This document shows, piece by piece, positions 34,628 through 46,400 of a DNA stretch of 64,000 nt. The notes beneath the pieces are model-generated. The model was given only the letters and a program-made list of their open reading frames with translations, searched no databases and was not told the DNA's origin. Each line of letters opens with the position of its first letter. Position 1 is the first letter of the stretch. The position numbers and the translations under genes were made by a program. The DNA is from Podospora pseudoanserina (lineage: Eukaryota > Ascomycota > Sordariomycetes > Sordariales > Podosporaceae), in NCBI RefSeq assembly GCF_035222485.1, contig NC_085925.1:3286001-3350000 (forward strand), given 5' to 3'.

Positions 34628-35377
34628 TTAACCATGGGGGCGAGTCCAGGCAGGGCCAACCCGGGCTTGCTGGCGCTCCAAATGCACGCGCCTCATCTTC
34701 AAGCCTCTCATTATAGAACCAACATTGTCGCGATTGGGACTTTCCTCCCAACTCCTTGTGCTTCCGAGTTTCACCTGCTCAAAGTCAAAGACCATCAATC
34801 GCCGGTCATTCCGCATCATGAAGTTGTCCAACTTCGCATCGGTGTAGTGGACTCCATATGATGTCAGAGCACCAAGAGCCTCCTCAAACCGCTTTTGCAG
34901 AACTTGTTCGGGGAGATAGCGCCAAAGGTGGGTTAGGGTCTCTCCCTCGATGAGGGACAGAACCAATGCTGGGGATCCATCATACACAGCTTCGCCATAG
35001 AAATACGGCACGATGGTTCCCTGAATCAGCTTCAAGACGTCGTAGGCTTGTTTTTCTGTTTCGAACTCTGCTTCCCAGCCGGCCTTTCGCTTCTTAAGGA
35101 TAACTGTCGCTGGTAAAAACCACTCGGGCCAACGTGCTCTTGCCCAGGGGCAAAGAGAAGCGAACCGTTGGATCAGCGCAATGAGCAAGGGCGGTCGTTT
35201 GAGCTCCAGGCGGTACACCGTCTCTAGCAACAACTCGGCCTTTTCAGCAATGATGAGCCAGTTACCGAGACGAAATTCCTGCTAGTGTTAACGCCAATAG
35301 TGATGGAGACCTACAGGAGCTTAGCTTACCAAAGGGAGTTTATCATTTTGCAGCAGTAGCTCGTCATCCGTATACAT
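34628..35377 (-). CDS. small protein-kinase-like protein, 232 aa
   Basis: Exon 1 (35377-35330) encodes MYTDDELLLQNDKLPL; a 51 bp intron (35329-35279, GTAAGC..TAGCAG) joins in phase to exon 2 (35278-34628) starting EFRLGNWLIIAEKAELL. The kinase-like core is short: ATVILKKRK (Lys), ETEKQAYDVL, VPYFYGEAV, ALVLSLIEGETL, then GVHYTDAKLDNFMMRNDRRLMVFDFEQV, where H-x-D and D-F-E stand for the catalytic and metal loops. It lacks a large C-lobe, as do many fungal aminoglycoside-phosphotransferase-like or Bud32-like proteins. Function unknown. A second kinase-like gene lies 0.6 kb to its right on the other strand. Confidence 0.72.
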
Positions 35378-35517
35378 GATCAACAAAAAAAGTAGGCGAT
35401 TGGAATAGTGAAAAACCTTCAACGCTTGGATTTGGAGGAAACTCTATGAGGGCCAGCAAATGAAATTTATAGCTGACTCAGACCCCTGCCCGCCAGTCCT
35501 GCAAGTAGCCGACACAA

Positions 35518-36020
35518 TCACTGCAAACAATTCCCAGTGTCATACACCAACCCCCCATCCGGATAGTTACCATTATCATCCGCCCAAATCCAATACCCAC
35601 CCGTCCCTAATCTGAAAAACTGGCGTTTCCATCCATTTGGATGGCCATACTGGTAACGACCAGGAGCCACCTCCCACAATGGCTTTCCTGACCACCACTC
35701 GTATGTACGAGGTATTCCGTCAACAGCAACGGTCACCGTCATACCGACGGGACTAAAAAAAGAACTATTATGCAGGTAGCCTTGATTGGTAACCAGGTCG
35801 GGCGGAGGCGGTGAAGGGGCTGATTAGCAAACAGGCCTGTCTTTAGGTTCCTTGATAAATATTATTGTCACAAATTTCCTGAACCAACAATAGTGTCGCT
35901 CTCCCATCCAAGATATGTTACTTGCGACGTGCCATCACGATGCAAAACTTCTATATTAAATCTGTTGTCTGGGATTTGATTTTCAATTTGGAGAGCGACA
36001 TCACGCTTGACATACGCCAT
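35518..36020 (-). CDS. small orphan protein, possibly two exons
   Basis: The clear part is 35742-35518, 74 residues rich in Trp, Tyr and Gly (TYEWWSGKPLWEVAPGRYQYGH, GGYWIWADDNGNYPDGG), with a beta-rich look. An upstream frame (36020 to about 35890, MAYVKRDVALQIENQIPDNRF and VTYLGWESD) could be exon 1, joined by an intron from about 35888 to 35821 that would need a weak 5' site (GTTCAG). It would then overlap the opposite-strand kinase-like gene by about 80 bases. I do not recognise it. The 74-residue frame alone may be the real gene. Confidence 0.4.
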
Positions 36021-37079
36021 GGAGGCGCCGCCTTCCGTATCTGCTACCATGCACGCACCCTCGAAGCCTCACCATATGCTTTGGAACAGCATCGCGAGTT
36101 ATACCGAATTCTATATGAGGATGATCCAGATGGAGGATCCCTTCAAGCGGTGGAACGACTCCGAAAACCGTTTGAAGAACTTATGACCCAGATGGCCCCA
36201 AATCCACCAACTGAGTTAACAGGGTATCTACACAGTCATCTCTACCCGCCGTGGTTCATTCTCGTGGCAAAAGTAGATGAGAGCGGGTGCGTTCAGCCAT
36301 ATTTCAAGGCGGCCCTCTCGCGACAGGAGTTCGGACGTCCGGGTGAATATGTGAACAACGACTTCCTTCAACCGCACTTGTCTCCGCTACTTAACTCGAA
36401 GCTCAACAAATACTCGTCTCATCATATACAAGTCCTAGCTCAGACATCGCAGCTAGTTCCATCTACGGTCCTTGTCGACGGCACTGTCTACTTCTTCAAG
36501 CCTTGGATATCAGGTCGAGTACATGGATACCACGAACTGCAATCATATAGGAAGATCCTAACGGATACCGAGGCAAGCCCGCCCCTTCTCGCTAGCGCAC
36601 GCATCTGTCGCCTTCACGGTCTAGTTATCGACGATGACGACGATGTCCTCCAACACTATCCGCTTGATAGCGACGAGGAGAATTATTCCGGGACACGTTT
36701 GGTCGGACTACTTCTCACGTGCATCGAGAATCGAGGCACTTTAAAGGATTTAGCACCTTGGTCGGACGACTGTACAAATAAGGATCGGCTTCGCTGGTCT
36801 AGGCAAATACACCATTCGGTCGAATGTTTGCATAACGCAGGTGTCATTTGGGGAGACGCTAAGCCCGAGAACGTCTTGATTGATATGGAGGGCGATGCTT
36901 GGCTCATTGATTTTGGCGGTAGTTATACCCCGGGCTGGGTTGACGAGGATAAGCGGGAGACTGTGGAAGGAGACCAGCAGGGTGTGCAGAGGATTGATGG
37001 TTGGCTCACCAGATGGTCCCGCCAGCCGGTTACTCGTATCAAGCGGAGTGATGAAGGGGGTGGGGAAGGAGGAGTGTGA
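35940..37079 (+). CDS. kinase-like protein with WGDAKPEN motif, 379 aa
   Basis: The start is taken at ATG 35940 (MQNFYIKSV); the frame opens earlier without ATG. N-terminal residues 1-200 have no domain I know. The C-terminal part holds a catalytic-loop motif HNAGVIWGDAKPENVLIDM, a metal loop AWLIDFGGSYTPGWV and ETVEGDQQGVQRI. This replacement of HRD by WGD and of DFG-x-S by DFGGSYT is typical of a large, uncharacterised fungal kinase-like family. The last 15 residues are Gly-rich from a purine-rich stretch that goes on after the stop. Likely an intact gene; substrate unknown. Confidence 0.72.
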   Translation: MQNFYIKSVVWDLIFNLESDITLDIRHGGAAFRICYHARTLEASPYALEQHRELYRILYEDDPDGGSLQAVERLRKPFEELMTQMAPNPPTELTGYLHSHLYPPWFILVAKVDESGCVQPYFKAALSRQEFGRPGEYVNNDFLQPHLSPLLNSKLNKYSSHHIQVLAQTSQLVPSTVLVDGTVYFFKPWISGRVHGYHELQSYRKILTDTEASPPLLASARICRLHGLVIDDDDDVLQHYPLDSDEENYSGTRLVGLLLTCIENRGTLKDLAPWSDDCTNKDRLRWSRQIHHSVECLHNAGVIWGDAKPENVLIDMEGDAWLIDFGGSYTPGWVDEDKRETVEGDQQGVQRIDGWLTRWSRQPVTRIKRSDEGGGEGGV

Positions 37080-37553
37080 TGGTTATGGAGGGTGTTGTCA
37101 TGGTGATGGAGGGAGGGGAAGGGGGCTGTGGTATGGGGAGGATCAGGGGGTGATTTGATGGAGAGGGGAGGAGGCAGGGAGTGTTGAGGGGGGTAAGGAG
37201 GTGGGGTTGTGAGAGTAATGAAGGGGCGATGGGATGCGAAGTTGATACATATTGTGTCTAACTTGTCTATCTGTCTGTATGTCTAAGAGAGAATTAGAAT
37301 CCGGGGAGTTCAATTGGGACCCATGGACGAAGCACGGAAAAAGGTACCACATAACGGAGAATCTAAGCTCCGCTTCCCCAGCCAAGAGGTTTGCTAGCAC
37401 GGTCCAACCTCGCGTAGTCTGTGCGCCAGCCCCGCCATTTAATGCAACCGAAACAGATCGTTCGCAGCGGGACTGTGATCAACAACCCTCCGTATCGCGT
37501 GGGCCAAGCTACCTCCCAAGACCTTGCCGGACAAGGTGGGTAGACACTCTAAG

Positions 37554-37690
37554 AGGATCGACATAGCGCTACCAGGAAAACATACCCGGCGGCTGTACGA
37601 CCATCTGTCACAAAAGGAGGCAGGCGTGCTAGCTCAGCTCAGAACAGGCATAGCAAGATTTGTCAAAATAGTCAACCGGGCCCACTGTTA
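37554..37690 (+). mobile_element. Tad-type LINE 3' fragment
   Basis: The frame RIDIALPGKHTRRLYDHLSQKEAGVLAQLRTGIARF, followed by NRAH, is the conserved stretch just past the RNase H domain of Tad/LINE ORF2 proteins. Only about 140 bases are kept; nothing of the reverse transcriptase was seen upstream. It abuts an NB-ARC gene fragment. Confidence 0.6.
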
Positions 37691-37839
37691 AGGAATTATT
37701 ATCTTGGCAGTGGGACCTGAGCCACTGGGTTCAGCCTTTTCCAGCTACCCGGGCAACTCACCTTCGTACAACAACAGAATTGACACCTTTTTGGACCCCA
37801 TACCCAATTAGACACCCCCCATTAGTTTGGGACCCCGCT

Positions 37840-38090
37840 TGGTTGGAATGGACCCACCAGAGCGCGGCGCTCTGGGGTCTCAGCGACTTCGGGTAAGACT
37901 GCCACTAATTTACACTGCATCCGCTGACCGAAACAGCAAAACACATATCGCGCTCGAATATGCCTACCGCCGGAGCCGCGACCCGGCCTGCTCGGTGTTC
38001 TAGGTCCACGCCGACAACGAGGCGACATTTACGCAGGACTTCAAGGTGATTGCGAAGAGGCTGGGCTTGGACCTGTGAAAGCAGCTACTC
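37840..38090 (+). pseudogene. NB-ARC (NLR) gene fragment
   Basis: HQSAALWGLSDFG is joined, across an intact-looking intron (GTAAGA near 37886 to ACAG near 37936), to KTHIALEYAYRRSRDPACSVF and VHADNEATFTQDFKVIAKRLGLDL. This is the P-loop region of a fungal NB-ARC NLR; the usual loop G-x-G-G-x-G-K-T reads GLSDFGKT. An in-frame TAG stands where Trp is expected in the VFWVHAD motif, and a TGA ends the match. The upstream effector domain and downstream repeats are missing. Confidence 0.6.
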
Positions 38091-39389
38091 ACGTACCCTA
38101 AAGGAAAATGAGCAGGAAACTTACAATCTTGCGCTTACAACCATGGCCTTCAATGTCCACCGTATTTCGAATTCCACGGTTTACGAAAATTGCGCCAATA
38201 TGCACATCGTCAATTCAAAGCACCTCCTGATTCCCGGTTTGTACAAGCCCTGCCCTGAGGAGCGCTGGCTGAGGCCGGAGCTACCTTCTTTGCCGTGGAA
38301 GGCTCAGGAAAGCGGATATTCAAGGAGGCTCTCATGGGCGAGTATGGTCCTCAGAATTTGATATTGGGGTAAGTTTTCGTTGTTGAAGGATTCCATACGA
38401 ATATCTCTGAGCAACACTTGAGGGAGCGTAGTATGTAGTATTGTGGTGCGGATCGAGCATTGCTGAACAACTCAACGAAGATTAAGTAATTGGAAACCCA
38501 TCACAACTTAGTATTTACCGAATACAAACCTATTTCTGCTTATTCTTATACAAGACCCTCCCAGACTTCGGGAGAGCTCGGAAGCACTGTGGCACGCCGG
38601 AGCAGGGCAGCTTGGAGCGGAGGCGCCTCACAAGCGAACTTTATACCAGAAACATTACAGCGATACTGTCTAGAAAGGTTCAAGAATACTTGACTTACTT
38701 AATGTCCAGAGTCATAGGCACGACGTCTTCCAGCTTGAATTTATCCTGGTGCACCCAGGTCGACAAATCAAGAACATACAAGATGCGATTGGGGTGGTCT
38801 GGAGACGTAATCCATCCCTCCATTCTCCGTAAACGGCCGGCGGCTCAGCCCGCTTAGCCTGGCACAGTCACTGCTTAGGTAAAGCGGCGGGTTGCTCAGG
38901 TCCAAAGACGAAATGGAATTTGGTGCGGTTCATATTCGTCGCCGACTTTAGGGAAATCTATAGATATTGAATGGGCAGCCCTTACCGAAATTGATAGGTC
39001 TAAAAGAAAACAGAAACGCGTTCAATTATGTTTTGGAGACCTTTCAATTATTTTGCAGTATATGTGAACTATCTTTGAAGTCATAGCAATAAACTATCAC
39101 TTAGCTCTTACAGAGTTTCTTGGGAGGGATCCGAAATATTTTGCAAGACATATAGAGTATCCTTAAAGGCATATGAACTCAAGTATCTTTAAACTCTTGT
39201 CCATCATCCCCAAAGGTAGATTAACTATCATGAAAGGCCTAAACATAAAAGGAGCATTCATCGATTCCTGTCAACTTGATTCTACTCCTCCCCCTTTTCA
39301 ACAACCAAGTGTAGGATGAGTTCAATCCATTCACCGCGGGACCGGCCCTAGACCAACTATGTGTCATCCTATGTACAAACAGATTCCTT
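38091..39389. other. no intact gene
   Basis: Contains a short coding-like stretch near 38267-38362 (ALAEAGATFFAVEGSGKRIFKEAL) in one frame, with no start or partner exon. The part from 38900 to 39250 is AT-rich and featureless. Confidence 0.35.
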
Positions 39390-41570
39390 CCATCACTGAG
39401 CTCCACAAACCCAAGGCCTTCAACAGTATCCTAGTCCCAGAAAACTCAGCCGGACTTCCGGTACAAGTCAATCACCTGACAGTGGAAGTAGCTGTATGGC
39501 TCAAGAGGCCGTGAGATGAATGCCTGGTGGGAGTCGGGAACAACTGGCTGTAATAGACAGACCAGGTATGATTCGGCATGTCTACCCTGAGTCTGTTGTC
39601 CCTGCGGCGGTGAGGAGAAATGTGGGTGCCAATGTTGCTAGAATTCAAGTCAATGTGCCCGTAGGTTCTCTCGTAGAATTGAGTGTATTCGTCCGAGTGC
39701 TGAAGTTACGTCAGTCATTTATGGTTTGTTCGTACTGCTATTATCATCATAATCATCAGGATCGGCCCATGGAGGTGGTACTTACATGCCGGCGCCAAGG
39801 GGCCTTTCAAAGGCGTTGGCAAACCATCTCGTAGGGTCTCCGGGGGAAGATATCCACTTTCGGGGTTATCTCGAAAGACGAGACTTGGCAAAGGTCCATT
39901 GCATTTAACATCTCCACTTCCAAACCATATAAACCCTCCACGAAAGCCTGTGCCGAAAGCATGCATTTCCCACGCAGCCCAATATTATCCAACACATTCA
40001 TTAGGCAAAGCAATATCTCCAATCTAATAAATGCTCTCTTCATACAGGCGATCTCTTCTTCAGAAAGGTGCCACCTTCAAGCCCTAGAGTCACTACCAGA
40101 GATTTGGGACAGGATTGCAAGAAAGAACGAAAGTCGACTGGATCGCATTCATGAGAACGCCTCATGTCGACCATATTGGGGCGTTTCGAGAGCTCCACCA
40201 GGTGCAGTAGCCCAGCACATTGTCCATTGTCAGAGTGACATTCGTGAGAGTCAAGAGTACCGATGATTGGGTCGCCATATTGAGGTGGTTGGTCAATCGA
40301 TGTATCGCTGAGATTGGCGAAATATTGATGGGGATCTGGTAGCTGCGCGTTGAGGAAAGTTGCTTCGAAGTAATTGAGTATTGATGAGGAATCGCCGGAA
40401 TAAATAGGTAGAAAAGTGATGTGTGATGGCAAGATTGGAAAGCAGGTGGGTTGCCACATGGTCGTGATTGACGGTAAGTGCAACCAAAGTTAACGGTGGT
40501 GGGGGCAGGAAAGCGTGGAAGGGATGAAAACTTCTTGTAGAGATAGGGTCCCCATTGGTCGTTGAAACAACGGCAACACTGTGTTTGATAAAGTAGTACG
40601 TATCCTTTTCAAGTTAACACTTATCCCAAAGACTGCCCCTTGGTCAATGTGATTGATAGGCCCCCCGGACATGAATCTTGTCCTACTCACGAGCCCCATG
40701 TGTTACCTCAGACATCATGCCTCTCGTAAGAACACATGGTTGCGTGAAAGGTCGTTCCGTGGTCTGGCCTCTGCCATCAGTGCCTATATCTATCGCCACC
40801 TTCCCTATCCAAGATAGAAATCTTTCTCCCCGGGTATCATTCGCACCAGAATTGAACTCCCAACGCAAACCCGCAAGAAAAGTATAACAGAAGCCCTGCA
40901 ACACACACAAAATTTTGCAACAAACAATAAAACAGTCGTTATAGGCGCCTTAGACCGTCCCCCTGACTACGTCCCCGAGGCCCTGTCCCTCGAACCAGAC
41001 CAAACGTCATCTTCCTCTACCAATTCTGGTGGGGCCAGAAAAGACAGCGGTGGAAGCAAAGACAGCAGTGGAGGGAATAGCTCATCTGTTTCTGGTGGCA
41101 GTAGCTCGAAGTAGCCAGTTAGGAGAACTTTGTTATCCATGGCAATGGTGGGTGGATATCATGAAGGAAGGGCTATCGGATAGCCATCTGTCGACGGGAT
41201 TTGAGGATTTGATGAAGAAATAGTGGAAATTTGAGAATGCAGTTCCTTGAAAAGCCACCTTGTGATTACCTACTTCCTTGAAATCAATGAGATTTTCCCA
41301 ATGTTCCCCTTCAGGAGGGGAAGGCTACCACCTAGCGAAAATGCTCCCAACGAGAGCAGGTTCAGGCGGCAGAATTTGATCAGAGTGGTTCCATGCAATT
41401 TGAGCATAGGCGACGTTCTTGCTGCTCCATTTTACAAGTACGCGGTGGTATCGTTGCGGGTAGTCTCGCATGTCCGACTAAGGGCAGGAATGTCTTTGGA
41501 GCGTAAGTTTGCAAGTATCTCGCACATCACCAAGTAGGGCATGCCGACGATAGTCAGGGCTACGGGGACA
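39390..41570 (-). pseudogene. F-box-like family copy E, decayed
   Basis: Reading leftwards from about 41570: MPYLVMCEILANLRSKDIPALSRTCETTRNDTTAYL gives a good F-box, then a stop, then LHGTTLIKFCRLNLLSLGAF beside the family's LKVALIFVRL block. After poorly kept sequence, HLSEEEIACMKRAFIRLEILLCLMNVL near 40080-40000 matches PLSQTEVARLERAFVRAELLFFLHAVF. Near 39710-39570 FYERTYGH and HTWSVYYSQLFP match the C-terminal block AAWSAYASQFP, and FISRPLEPYSYFHCQVIDLY and FWD-DTVEGLGFVEL follow to about 39390. Stops and frame changes are many, so this is the oldest copy, but the whole length is still present. Confidence 0.55.
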
Positions 41571-42152
41571 TTAAAAGGTCTCCCGGTTTTTACGGTGATA
41601 GCGTAACTCATGTTGACTGAGCTACGATCTTGTTTCAAGCTGATACTATGTTGCAATACCGAAGCAAGCTGAAAAGTTGTGGTCGCGAAATTGGTCTCAA
41701 AAGAAACACTAGAATTTCTGCTATGTACCAAAGCCAAACGATGAGAGACCATGGTAAAATCCTGGGCGGCTGTAGCGTGTCGAGCGCTGGCAGAAAACAT
41801 AGTTTCTAGGCAAGTCAGCTGTGAAGAATAGAATGGTATACTAACTAATCTTCGAGATTTCATCAACTAATTTGGGACAATGGAAAAATTCCAATTCCAA
41901 CAGTAAGCAAGGTTCGTGCTCAGCCTTGTGGGGGCATGTTGATGAGACAAGCGTGTAGGGCGGCTGGCAGCTGCCAATCAGCCGCAGTTTCAGGCAGCCA
42001 AGGCGAGGCGTGGCCGCAGTTTATCCGCAACAGTTAGTCCAAATAGCCAGATTGCACGTGCAAAGCCAATTTCTACGTCGCAACTCAACCTCCTCACACT
42101 CACCACTTTGCATCAATTGACAAGGCCATCAACACCACCACCTCATGTCATT
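41571..42152. other. intergenic upstream of FAR1-type gene
   Basis: Probable promoter region of the plus-strand zinc-finger gene and possible 5' end of copy E. No other gene seen. Confidence 0.4.
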
Positions 42153-43072
42153 ATGGCTCACCAACCCAACTCCCACGCCCAAGGGCAATACATGCAGCAG
42201 CAATTCACCCTCCAGGCCCAACTCCCCCAGCAGAATCACATGCAACAACAACAACAACACCCTCTCCAACAAGTCCACCAATCCCTTCAACCCCACCCCC
42301 ACCCCCAACCCCAACCCCCGTCTCAAACCCCCCGCCCCAACTTCCAAATGTCCCTCCTCCCACCCCCCAAGACCGCCTCTACCCCGACTTCACCACCCTC
42401 CTCACCGACGTCAAATCCTTCGCCCGCACCCAAGGCTACGCAGTCGTCATCGGCTCCTCCCTCAACCGCGACTCAGAAGGCAACTACCGCCGCTACAACC
42501 TCTCCTGCGCCAAAGGCGGCAAGTCCTACGCCTCCCACTCCAAAGGCATCCGCAACACCCGCTCCACCAAGACCGGCTGCCCCATGCGCATGAAGGCCGT
42601 GCAGGAAAAGGCCCACCCCTACGACGACAAGTGGCACGTCGTCGTCCAGTGCGCAGAGCACAACCACGAGCCGTTCACCGGCGAACCCGGTGTGAGCGTG
42701 CCGGCGCAGTTCAGAAAGATTGAGCCGGATGGGGCGAGGTGGCTGATGATTATGCACCGGGAGGCGCAGCTGACGTTGAGGCAGCTGACGATTGGGATTA
42801 GGATTAGCTTTGGGGAGAAGTATCAGTATGTCAAGAAGAGTGATGTGAGGAATATGTTGGCGAAAATGAAGAGGGAGGAGGAGAGGAAGGCGGCGCAGCT
42901 GGCTGCGCAGCAGGGGTTGCCTAGTAATGTGCCTTATACTATTATTCCTCAGCAGCATCAGCCGCCACCGCCGCCGCCGGTGAGTGTGCAGCAGATGCCT
43001 GCGTTGCCGGAGGGGATGCACGTACCGGATCCAGATCTGGAGAGTGATGATGATGAGGTGGAAGATTTGTAG
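42153..43072 (+). CDS. FAR1/WRKY-GCM1-type zinc-finger protein, frame change in C-rich tract
   Basis: ATG 42153 opens a Gln-rich start (MAHQPNSHAQGQYMQQQF, then QQQQQHPLQQ). The DNA-binding part is in another frame: RLYPDFTTLLTDVKSFARTQGYAVVIGSSLNRDSEGNY, NLSCAKGG, KTGCPMRMKAV, WHVVVQCAEHNHEPF, with the C..C..H-x-H set of the FAR1 finger. A helical region and a Gln/Pro tail ending ESDDDEVEDL follow to 43072. The two frames meet within a C-rich stretch around 42280-42370 where no sound intron fits; one missing C would reconcile them. The zinc-finger frame is also open further upstream but has no ATG. Likely a nuclear regulator, without transposase domain. Confidence 0.65.
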
Positions 43073-43487
43073 AACGGGACAAGATTGGAGGTCTGATATA
43101 GATTTTGTAATTCTGTGTGAGTCTGGCGAGGCCGTCATGAAACGGGGACCCGCTGTCTAGCGAGGTTTATTGTCGGCTATGAGTAATGCCATACACCTTC
43201 ATCACTTTCATCAATGACATAACCTTGCTCCTCGAAACTTGACGCGCCTGAAAGCATGTTTGTCTTGCAATCCAATGTCAAGCGAGCAAAGCTCCAGACT
43301 TGCACCACGTTGCAAAGTAAGCGAGTCGTCAACAAGAGGTCACGACGAGGTATGTACTTGGTGTTTTTATTTACTCGATATACAAAGAAAAAGATGTCAC
43401 GTTGGATGGACACTGTATCACCACTCATTCACCTAGCTCACACCAAACCAACCATCCACTCTTATTCCAAAACTATGATCCAACAAA

Positions 43488-46400
43488 TCACCTCCGCCGG
43501 CACACCTGCCTAATATTATCAATCTGCTGCAACCCATTCTTAACAAAAGGCCCCATCTTGTCAATATCCGCCTGCGTCATCTTGCCCCGCATGGCGCCGC
43601 CCTGTTTCCATGTAGACTTGAGCGACCCCACACCAGGGACCAAATCCACAAGGACCAAGAAGATGCCCAAAACCAGATTTTCTGGATCGCTGGCGACCTC
43701 ATACGCACTCATCGCGACACCGCCAGTGTACGCCGTGATACTGGCAATACGGCCAATCATGGCAATGCGCGTGAACCCGGCGAGGGCTTGACCTGCTCCG
43801 GGCAAAATGAAGAGAATGGCCGACAGCACCCACATGATGATATCCTTCTGCTTCCTCTTCTTCTCTTCCTCCTCGACATCCTCCCCAATCTCATAAGCCT
43901 TCTTCATGGCATCCACCGACTCCTGCACCATGAAGACGCTGGGCGCAGTGGTGTCGATGACGTCTGCAAGGTCGGTTTCGTAGTGAAGGGCACCCAGCCG
44001 ATGCAGCTTGACGATGCTGCGGAGATACTTGGGCAGCTTGCGCAAATTCTCTAGCGACTGTCCAACTTCCTTCTTTGGGTTCGGGATCTCAAGGTCCTCA
44101 CGAAGAAGCCGGACGCCAATCGCTTCTGTGCCGACAGGGTTGGGCAGCGCACCACAAATGTTGCCATAATTGTTCCCTGGACTTGTGCCGACGCAGCCAG
44201 AAGGAATGAGATTCAGATTCACAGTCCCTGCCATGGTATCGGCGTAATCGATGCTGAATTCCTTCATGAGATGATCGGCGAACGCCTTCTGGTTCTTGAC
44301 CTCCATCCGGACAGAGGTGGTCTGTGACGCCTTGGGCGGGCAGCTGACCTTGGTGCTGCCGCCGACCTTGTAACAATTGTACCAGTCGTCGTTGTTGACC
44401 TTGCTGTCGTAGTAAAATTCGCGCAGTTTGGCGGCCCAGCTCTCTTTGACTGCCTTCGCGAAGTACCCAAACTTCTTGTCGTAGTCGGTCTTCATGATGG
44501 CGTCGTAGTCGGACACGGCTTTTTCCAACATGTTGGCCAAAGCCTCGATCATGTAACCCCCTGTGCAGTGGGCGTCCACATCTTTGGCCTTCTCGATTTC
44601 CTCGAGGGTCTTGAAATTCCGCTCGGGACAGTCATTTGGGAAAAGCAGGTCGATGTCTTCGGGCTCGAGACCTTCCAAAGGATCAACCACCCCATACCAC
44701 TGATCAGTGTCAAACGACTGCAGATCAACGGCCCAGTCTGTGCTCCCACGCATGTTCAAGGTCTCGTAATACCTCTCACGCTGGGCTTTGGTCTGCTCCG
44801 ACATGTAGGCCACCCATTCGTAGTCGTTGTAGACGAGATAGTCGGTACCATCGTGATGATAGGAGATTGCTGAAGGGTTGGTCTCGATGATTGATTCGAT
44901 CTCAGCATTGGAGATGTATCCTCTCGTCCCAGTGCATTTGCCGGGCGCTGCCTCTGAGTTTTCCTTGTCGCCCGTGAAAGTGCACAGGGGATCGACGCAG
45001 TCCTTTTCCGCCATTCGAAACGACCTCCCGTAGCTGGTTACGCCAACGACGACCTTGTTGGAAGGCATGCCCGCCTTGGTAATCATGCTCAACGCGGCCC
45101 TTGTCTCGGTGATGTTGACGTGCGATCGCAGGCAGTTGCCAGCCTCGCAGCCGTCAATGGCGTACTTGTTTCCAACGTCCCACTGGCCTGTCATATTGTT
45201 AGCGTGGAATGGAAATAAAACAGAGAGCACATACCATGGAGATCATAGGTCATATACACGACATAATCGATGTAGCTGGCCATTGTCGAGATGGGAAAGG
45301 CCTTGAGGTACCAGTATGAGGCCGGGGCGGCAAAAGACACAGTTTTGCTGGATGGAAGGGTGCTGCGAACGCTCTTAAGCCAGGTCGAGTAGTCGAGCCC
45401 CTCCACTGGATCACCAGCGGTGGGCATGTTGTCTGGAGCTCCAGGATACTCCCAGTCCAAATCAACGCCGTCCAAGTTGTACTTGTTGACAAAGTCGACA
45501 ACATTCTTGCGAAAGACCTCACGGTTGGCTGGTTTGACAGCGTCGCGCAGGATTCTGTAGGTGCCCTCCTTGACGCTAAAATCCCAGCCGCCGAATGAAA
45601 TGATCTTTTTGACGTCTGTCATGGTCATAAACCGGTCCCACTCGTCTTGCACATGAGAAATCACAACCTCGAATGTGGGAGAAACTTCAGCGAAAGCGAA
45701 ATGGATGTGGGTATATCTGGAGGTGTCGATCTGGTTCACGTTCATTCGTAGGCATGGCCGGTTGCCATTCCAGGCTTCAAAGTATGCGATACGCATCTGA
45801 TCGGCTGGAGGGGAGCTCTTGATGATTTCATTGCCGCAGTTTGAAACGCACGTGGTAGTGCCCGGGTTTCCAGTGACAGATTTGGTGATGCTGCAGAACT
45901 CATGGGTCATGCCACACTGTCCCCAATGATTGCAACAGACGTTTAGGGGGCACGGGTTGAGGTCCGCGAGGGCAGTATTGTTGGCCGGTCGTTTCGTGCC
46001 GAGAACTGTCGGGCCACACACAGCGGTCTCGTCTACAGTCGGCATAGGGGGGGTCCCTTCACTCAGACAGATCTTCAAGTTGACTTGAAGATTGTCACAC
46101 CCATTCCAGCCATATGTGTTCTTGTTGAACTTGAAGAGATCAGCCTGGGTGAGCTGGTGACGGATGGCGGTCTTGTTGCAGCTGTCAAGGGGTTGGATGG
46201 TGTAGTCGAAGCAACTCCCGTCGGCATTCTTCTTGGGGCGTAAATCTGGAAGAGACCCACGACCACAGCAGTACGTCTGCCCTTCAGCGAGGTTCGCACA
46301 GAAGCCAGACTGGGGATTGAACTGGGTGATGTAATCTCCTGCAATACCACACTTGGTTGCCAGCTTATCACAGCCGTCCCCCTCAGCAACAACGGCGGTC

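Noticed and set aside
42473-43138. 221-residue minus-strand frame opposite the FAR1-type gene
   Set aside because: It mirrors the GC-rich coding strand and has no domain.
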